Under the pieces are notes generated by a model that was not told the DNA's origin, did not search any database, and was given only the letters and a program-made list of their open reading frames with translations. DNA of 9,706 nucleotides, taken from contig JAEOUJ010000090.1 of assembly GCA_016839405.1 (NCBI GenBank), forward strand, positions 1-9,706. Direction: 5' to 3'. Every line of letters begins with the position of its first letter. The first letter of the stretch is position 1. A program made the position numbers and the translations under genes. This document shows, piece by piece, positions 6,226 through 9,706 of this stretch. This DNA comes from Candidatus Gerdarchaeota archaeon (GTDB lineage Archaea; Asgardarchaeota; Heimdallarchaeia; JABLTI01).

Positions 6226-7485
6226 CTAATCATTAATCCAATTATTTCCAAGATAAAGTATAGTTTCTACAGCTTTCTTCATTCCTTGGATGGGAATATA
6301 TTCCTTTAAAGAGTGAAAAAGTATTCCACCAGCAAATAAATTAGGGGTTGGGATTCCTTTTGCACTTAATCTTGCTCCATCAGTTCCACCACGAATGAGA
6401 GTTTCTTTTACTTCTATTCCCGATTGCTGAATAGCAATTTTTGCTTTTTCAATTACTTCTGGAAATTCTTGTAAATAAACAAGCATATTTTCATATGAAT
6501 GTTCAAATTTAATTTCAATTTTCAAACCAGGATATCTTTGTTCGAAGGCTTTTGCAAGATGTTCAATATATTTCATTCGCTTTTCATTATTCTTTTTATC
6601 AAAATCTCTTAAAATGAAAATTGATTTTGCATTTACACAATCACCAGAAAGATTGTATAAATGGTAAAAACCTTCACGTTTTTCTGTATGTTGAGGAGTT
6701 TCTGCCTCTGGAATTTGAGAAACAAATCTACAAGCTATTTCAATTGCATTAACCATGAGATTTTTTGCATAACCAGGATGAACACTAATTCCTTTAAAAT
6801 GAATAGTAGCTTTCCATGCGTCAAAACACTCAATCTCCAATTCACCCATTTCACCCCCATCAAAAGTATAACAGAATTTTGGCAGATGATTCATATTTAT
6901 TTTAGTAGTACCATGACCAATTTCCTCATCAGGAGTAAAACAAACTGTTATTGGCCCATGTTTTAGATTGGAGTGTTTTTGCCATGCAGCACAAGCTGTC
7001 ATTATGGCTGCAATACCTGCCTTATCATCTGCGCCTAGTAATGTATCTCCAGATGATGTAATAATATCCATTCCAATGAATTTTTCCAATTCAGGGGAAT
7101 CTTCCTTAGTTAGTATTAATTCAGAATTTTTTTGATATTTTATAGGTGATCCATCATAATTTTCATGTATAATTGGTTTAACACCTTTTCCACTTTCAGA
7201 AGGTGAAGTATCCATATGAGCTATCAAACCAATTGATTGAGATTTTTCAAATCCTTTTGATGCTGGTAAATTAGCATAAACATAGCAGAATTCATCTAAT
7301 ATTACATTATTTAACCCTAGGTTCTTTAGATCCTTTGCTAATTCCTTGGCTAAATCAAATTGTTTTTCTGTTGATGGAAAAGTCCCTGTATTTTCATTTG
7401 ATTGTGTATCATATGTAACATATCTTAGAAAACGTTCTCTAACATCTTTTAATAAAAAATCATGAATTTCTTTACTTATTTCCAA
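6226..7485 (-). CDS. pepT: Peptidase T (M20B tripeptide aminopeptidase)
   Basis: This 419-aa protein is full length for peptidase T, a cytoplasmic two-zinc enzyme that removes the N-terminal residue of tripeptides. Metal and catalytic motifs occur in order: His90 and Asp92 in AHMDTSP, Asp153 in GADDKAG, Glu187/Glu188 in TPDEEIGHG, Asp209 in FDGGE, the RGGTDGARLS block at 365-374, and His391 in LFHSLKEYIP. The lid/dimerisation domain lies at about 215-330, with GISVHPGYAKN at 232-242. These equal the E. coli set (His78, Asp80, Asp140, Glu173/174, Asp196, His379) in order and type. The start is TTG at 7485, preceded at 9 nt by TAGGAG (7495-7500). It is the first gene of a likely operon with the SDR gene. 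Peptidase T is mostly bacterial, so ancient transfer is possible. Its job is probably peptide salvage. Confidence 0.93.
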   Translation of the reverse strand: MEISKEIHDFLLKDVRERFLRYVTYDTQSNENTGTFPSTEKQFDLAKELAKDLKNLGLNNVILDEFCYVYANLPASKGFEKSQSIGLIAHMDTSPSESGKGVKPIIHENYDGSPIKYQKNSELILTKEDSPELEKFIGMDIITSSGDTLLGADDKAGIAAIMTACAAWQKHSNLKHGPITVCFTPDEEIGHGTTKINMNHLPKFCYTFDGGEMGELEIECFDAWKATIHFKGISVHPGYAKNLMVNAIEIACRFVSQIPEAETPQHTEKREGFYHLYNLSGDCVNAKSIFILRDFDKKNNEKRMKYIEHLAKAFEQRYPGLKIEIKFEHSYENMLVYLQEFPEVIEKAKIAIQQSGIEVKETLIRGGTDGARLSAKGIPTPNLFAGGILFHSLKEYIPIQGMKKAVETILYLGNNWIND

Positions 7486-7494
7486 AATAATAAA

Positions 7495-7500
7495 CTCCTA
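7495..7500 (-). promoter_or_regulatory. Shine-Dalgarno site supporting the TTG start of peptidase T
   Basis: TAGGAG on the minus strand lies 9 nt before the TTG at 7485. No ATG or GTG lies between the site and the first family-typical residues, so the TTG start is well supported. Confidence 0.65.
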
Positions 7501-7524
7501 ATTTTTGTTGTAAGATAAATAATA

Positions 7525-7537
7525 CTTTATATTTTTT
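7525..7537 (-). promoter_or_regulatory. TATA-like box for the pepT-SDR operon
   Basis: AAAAAATATAAAG on the minus strand lies about 25-30 nt upstream of position 7505. A transcript starting there would have a leader of roughly 20 nt that just includes the TAGGAG site. The box sits in the 179-bp divergent gap shared with the VOC gene. Confidence 0.35.
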
Positions 7538-7584
7538 ATTTGTTTTAAAAATGTTAATCTAAAAAGGATTCCTTTATTATTATG

Positions 7585-7592
7585 TTATATTT
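7585..7592 (+). promoter_or_regulatory. TATA-like box for the VOC gene
   Basis: TTATATTT followed by a T-run on the plus strand would place a transcript start near 7612, giving a leader of about 50 nt that carries the GGAGG ribosome-binding site at 7653-7657. The match is generic and the gap is AT-rich, so confidence is low. Confidence 0.28.
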
Positions 7593-7652
7593 TTTTAAGA
7601 ACAAAATTAAAATGTAAAAGAAATTCAACTATTCATAGATGTTTAATAATTT

Positions 7653-7657
7653 GGAGG
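7653..7657 (+). promoter_or_regulatory. Shine-Dalgarno GGAGG supporting the TTG start of the VOC gene
   Basis: A strong GGAGG lies 7 nt before TTG at 7665. No ATG or GTG is near, and the first Met of the reading frame after it is at codon 33, inside the first VOC module, so TTG is the only sensible start. Confidence 0.7.
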
Positions 7658-7664
7658 ATTATTT

Positions 7665-8213
7665 TTGTCTACAGATTGGAAGAAAATAAATGAAGGCCGG
7701 AAAAATTCTGGCGTAGATCAGTATATAATAAAACTAGACCATATAGCATATCGTGTTTTAATGGGAGAACGTGAAAAACTTATGGGTGAATTGATGAATA
7801 TTCTCCCTTATAGACTATTTAAAAGCTTCAAAGTAATCAAATCAAATGCTACTACTACTTGTATTAAGCTAGAAGAAACTTTACCTGTTATTGTAATTAG
7901 CGAAGGACTTACTGAAGATTCAATTGTTGAAAAATATTGTAAGAAATTTGGTAGTCGAGTTCATCATTTAGCTTATTTAGTAACAGATATTGAGAAGGTT
8001 GTTGAAATTCAAAAATCTCGAGGTGTTAAATTTACTACTGAAGAAATTATTGGCAGTGAAGAAGAAGGAATAAAGCAGATTTTTACTTTACCAACAGAAA
8101 CATCCAATCATATAATTGAATACATACAGCGCTTTGGAGATTTTGATGGTTTCTTTACACCTTCAAATATTGCTGGTCTTATGAAATCAACTGAAAAATT
8201 GGGTGAAGCTTAG
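7665..8213 (+). CDS. VOC-superfamily protein resembling the C-terminal half of 4-hydroxyphenylpyruvate dioxygenase
   Basis: At 182 aa this has two beta-alpha-beta-beta-beta modules of the glyoxalase/VOC fold. A metal-binding triad is visible: His26 in LDHIAYRV, His101 in VHHLAYLV, and Glu152 in HIIEYIQRFG. The C-terminal run IEYIQRFGDFDGFF followed by SNIAGLMKSTE matches the end of 4-hydroxyphenylpyruvate dioxygenase (EIIQR.G, then GNF.ALFESIE). That is the catalytic half of an enzyme normally near 350 aa; the N-terminal half is absent here. Methylmalonyl-CoA epimerase is another relative with the same triad and a single two-module domain, so an epimerase, lyase or dioxygenase role cannot be separated. 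The start is TTG at 7665, 7 nt after GGAGG. It is a single-gene unit, divergent from pepT and ended by a hairpin terminator. An Fe(II)/metal-dependent enzyme is likely; the reaction is unknown. Confidence 0.82.
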   Translation: MSTDWKKINEGRKNSGVDQYIIKLDHIAYRVLMGEREKLMGELMNILPYRLFKSFKVIKSNATTTCIKLEETLPVIVISEGLTEDSIVEKYCKKFGSRVHHLAYLVTDIEKVVEIQKSRGVKFTTEEIIGSEEEGIKQIFTLPTETSNHIIEYIQRFGDFDGFFTPSNIAGLMKSTEKLGEA

Positions 8214-8222
8214 ATCTTCAAT

Positions 8223-8261
8223 CAAATAGATCTATATCTATTTGGTATTTTTTATTTTTAT
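8223..8261 (+). terminator. Hairpin plus T-tract terminator after the VOC gene
   Basis: A perfect 9-bp inverted repeat, CAAATAGAT (8223-8231) and ATCTATTTG (8236-8244) with a CTAT loop, begins 10 bp after the stop codon. A T-rich tract (8248-8261) follows directly. The stem is AT-rich, so the T-tract probably matters more in an archaeon, where U-runs alone can terminate. The geometry is that of an intrinsic terminator for the plus strand. Confidence 0.6.
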
Positions 8262-8529
8262 AAAAATAAAATATGAAAGTAAAATTAGTGGTCCAGCTTG
8301 GGGATCTGGACCAATGTAAACAAGATATGAACAAAGTTAAATCAAATAAATGACTTTTTTGTTGATGTTAGTGATAGCGATTTTTCTTGTGGAAGGATTT
8401 TGTATTGATTCAATGTTATTATTGTAATTATATTAAGTATTACTAGTCATTTAAATGTTAAAAATATATTGAACATTCTAATATTTAAAATTAATTTTAG
8501 CTGCAAAGTGTTAATTTAAAAAGGAATTT
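8262..8529. other. Rest of intergenic gap between VOC gene and HEAT-like gene
   Basis: These 268 bp lie between two convergent genes. They contain a GC-rich hairpin at 8289-8313, a 25-codon hydrophobic ORF at 8350-8427 without a ribosome-binding site, and otherwise AT-rich sequence with no recognisable gene. I found no tRNA, rRNA or box C/D pattern. Confidence 0.5.
8289..8313. repeat. Isolated GC-rich inverted repeat (8-bp stem, 9-nt loop)
   Basis: TGGTCCAG (8289-8296) and CTGGACCA (8306-8313) are perfect inverted copies around the loop CTTGGGGAT. The stem is far richer in G and C than the surrounding AT-rich sequence. It lacks a following T-tract, so it is not a canonical terminator. A structured RNA, a second convergent terminator or a dyad binding site are options; none is shown. 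Confidence 0.5.
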
Positions 8530-9240
8530 TTATTGTTGCACTTTTTTTAATGCCTTTTCAATTTCTTTTTGTTTTTTAGTGTAATCCTGTATTTTATCAT
8601 TAATTGATTTATTTTGAATCGCGTCTAATATTTCTTCTTTACTCTTATAACCAAATTCTTCACCAATAGTGTTTAGAATTTTGGTGTAATGGATTTCCTC
8701 AAGACTTTTGTCAATTTTCAAATTCATTAGTTCTTTAATAATAGGTAAAGAACTAAGTAGCAAATTTTCATTTCTAGCTAAACCAGTTAATGCCTGTAAT
8801 CTTAATTCATCGAATTTAAAAGACTTAATTATTGGTTTCTCGACTCTTTTGTCTTCGAACAATGTTAAAGAGTATACAACATTATCCAATATTTTTAGGT
8901 CTTTAATTTTCTTAAAAGCTGAAAGTAAAACATTTAATGCTTTACTACTTTTATTTTGACCTAATAATGAAATTGCTTTTTCTATAATTACCTGTTGTTC
9001 ATATTTATCATTAATTATTTGGCTTAATGGCTTAATAATAGCGTCATCTTCAGGATAGATAGCTGCAAGGATTTCTAATCGCAAAGTATCCAAATCTTTT
9101 CTTTCAAGATGTTTTAATAAAACATGATTCACCATTTCTTCCCGATTGTAATCCTTCAATTCTTTTATCAAATCAATTTGCTTATCTACTTTCTTTTCCT
9201 TTTTCAATCTCAACATTAATTTCTTTGCTTCTTCACTCAT
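8530..9240 (-). CDS. HEAT-repeat-like helical protein with C-terminal coiled coil
   Basis: This 236-aa protein is almost entirely alpha-helical. Degenerate HEAT/PBS-lyase-type helix pairs can be seen at about 50-78 (DTLRLEILAAIYPEDDAIIK), 83-109, 115-140 and 145-172. The recurring pattern is a helix, a short turn with charged residues, then a Pro or Ile-rich second helix (for example DKRVEKPIIKS at 130-140). Residues 212-234 form a charged helix likely to be a short coiled coil. There is no signal peptide, membrane segment or catalytic motif. Such proteins usually act as protein-protein scaffolds; the partner is unknown. The ATG at 9240 is preceded by a modest GAAGGC (9247-9252). It stands alone, convergent with the VOC gene, and a TATA-like box lies near 9283. 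The family call is by repeat pattern only. Confidence 0.75.
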   Translation of the reverse strand: MSEEAKKLMLRLKKEKKVDKQIDLIKELKDYNREEMVNHVLLKHLERKDLDTLRLEILAAIYPEDDAIIKPLSQIINDKYEQQVIIEKAISLLGQNKSSKALNVLLSAFKKIKDLKILDNVVYSLTLFEDKRVEKPIIKSFKFDELRLQALTGLARNENLLLSSLPIIKELMNLKIDKSLEEIHYTKILNTIGEEFGYKSKEEILDAIQNKSINDKIQDYTKKQKEIEKALKKVQQ

Positions 9241-9278
9241 TTGAAAGCCTTCTTATCCTTGCTAAATTTTATTAGTAG

Positions 9279-9288
9279 TTATAAAAAT
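9279..9288 (-). promoter_or_regulatory. TATA-like box for the HEAT-like gene
   Basis: TTTTTATAAC on the minus strand would direct a start near 9258, giving a leader of about 18 nt that includes the GAAGGC ribosome-binding site. It is a generic match in AT-rich DNA. Confidence 0.3.
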
Positions 9289-9590
9289 CTTAATTTCCTT
9301 TTACTAATTAAACAATTCTTTATAGGAAAAAAATAATATTTGAAGGAAATAAATTTTTGTTTAGGCATTATGCAATAAAGTAAAACTTCTATTTGTGATT
9401 TAATTAGTTACTATTGATGCAGAGGATATTGTTTCACACAGAGGTATTCCACAACTTTATGTAAGTTTTTGAGCCCTTATACTCAAAACCTTCATATTAA
9501 TTTATATTTTTGAAATTTATCTAATATGTATAATAATTGAATGTTTTTCCTCATAAATAAAATATCAATAGAAAATACTGTGAAAATAAA
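9289..9590. other. Intergenic region between divergent HEAT-like and nitroreductase-like genes
   Basis: No convincing gene is seen here. The outer parts are very AT-rich. A less AT-rich patch at about 9404-9489 holds a 22-codon coding-like frame (9405-9473) and a 7-bp inverted repeat, TTTTGAG (9467-9473) with CTCAAAA (9482-9488). A TATA-like stretch near 9555-9567 could serve the following gene as a leaderless promoter. Confidence 0.45.
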
Positions 9591-9706
9591 ATGAAGTATT
9601 CTAATTCCATCATCAATTTAATTAAAGAAAGAGTTTCTAGAAGAGATTATTTACCATTAGAAATTGAAAAGTTAAAATTTAAGGAAATTCAAAGAATAAT
9701 TAAAAA
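9591..9706 (+). CDS. N-terminus of a nitroreductase-like protein, cut by the right edge
   Basis: An open frame from ATG at 9591 runs to the window end (38 codons). Its translation contains SIINLIKERVSRRDYLPLEI, which has the pattern of the nitroreductase-family N-terminus: a helix, then ERxSxRxY, then a pair of residues before a second helix (here LKFKEIQRIIK). In that family the Arg/Ser cluster binds the FMN phosphate. Such proteins are usually near 190-270 aa FMN-dependent oxidoreductases. There is no Shine-Dalgarno site before the ATG and an upstream in-frame TAA at 9558 rules out an earlier ATG, so a leaderless mRNA is plausible. The fragment is short, so the family call is moderate. Confidence 0.55.
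   Translation, partial: MKYSNSIINLIKERVSRRDYLPLEIEKLKFKEIQRIIK

Noticed and set aside
6661..6966. Plus-strand open frame of 101 codons opposite peptidase T
   Set aside because: Antisense shadow of a gene with all catalytic motifs; its translation has Cys/Phe/Ser-rich composition typical of reverse-frame reading.
8289..8313. Possible tRNA or box C/D RNA around the GC-rich hairpin
   Set aside because: No acceptor stem, T-arm (GGTTCGAAT-type) or anticodon arm could be built around it, and no paired C (RUGAUGA) and D (CUGA) boxes with suitable spacing were found.
1..9706. CRISPR array, insertion sequence, attachment site or replication origin
   Set aside because: No direct-repeat/spacer pattern, transposase or integrase gene, terminal inverted repeats or origin-like repeat cluster was seen.

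Overview
The window looks like a piece of an archaeal chromosome, most plausibly an AT-rich Asgard (Lokiarchaeia-like) genome, though lineage cannot be proven from sequence alone. The pointers are strong AT bias (roughly 30% GC by eye), AT-rich TATA-like boxes upstream of genes, a formaldehyde-activating-enzyme (Fae) segment, several TTG start codons with good Shine-Dalgarno sites next to genes with no Shine-Dalgarno site (probably leaderless), and repeat-rich TPR and HEAT proteins.

Layout. Positions 1-2400 hold a two-gene minus-strand operon. An unrecognised conserved-looking protein of about 430 aa comes first, followed 19 bp later by a class I aldolase of the DapA/N-acetylneuraminate lyase family. 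The aldolase runs, after a linker, into the N-terminus of a Fae domain that is cut by the window edge. Positions 2490-7485 hold four more minus-strand genes: peptidase T (TTG start) and an SDR oxidoreductase 12 bp apart, then a lysine-tailed TPR protein, then a large cytoplasmic calcineurin-like/purple-acid-phosphatase-like metallophosphoesterase. A divergent promoter region (7486-7664) separates these from a plus-strand VOC-fold protein. That protein resembles the C-terminal half of 4-hydroxyphenylpyruvate dioxygenase and ends at a hairpin/T-tract terminator. A 316-bp gap holds a second, isolated GC-rich hairpin and a short hydrophobic ORF. A minus-strand HEAT-repeat-like protein follows (8530-9240), then a 350-bp mostly non-coding stretch, then the start of a plus-strand gene with a nitroreductase-like N-terminus, cut by the right edge.

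Most interesting point. The DapA-Fae fusion keeps the Schiff-base lysine and pyruvate-binding motif but lacks the arginine that true dihydrodipicolinate synthases use to bind the aspartate-semialdehyde carboxylate. Fused to a domain whose known relatives bind formaldehyde, it suggests an aldolase that makes or consumes formaldehyde (for example pyruvate + formaldehyde <-> 4-hydroxy-2-oxobutanoate), with the adjacent unknown protein as a candidate partner. This function is an inference. The remaining genes look like general metabolism and protein-interaction functions with no obvious link to that operon.
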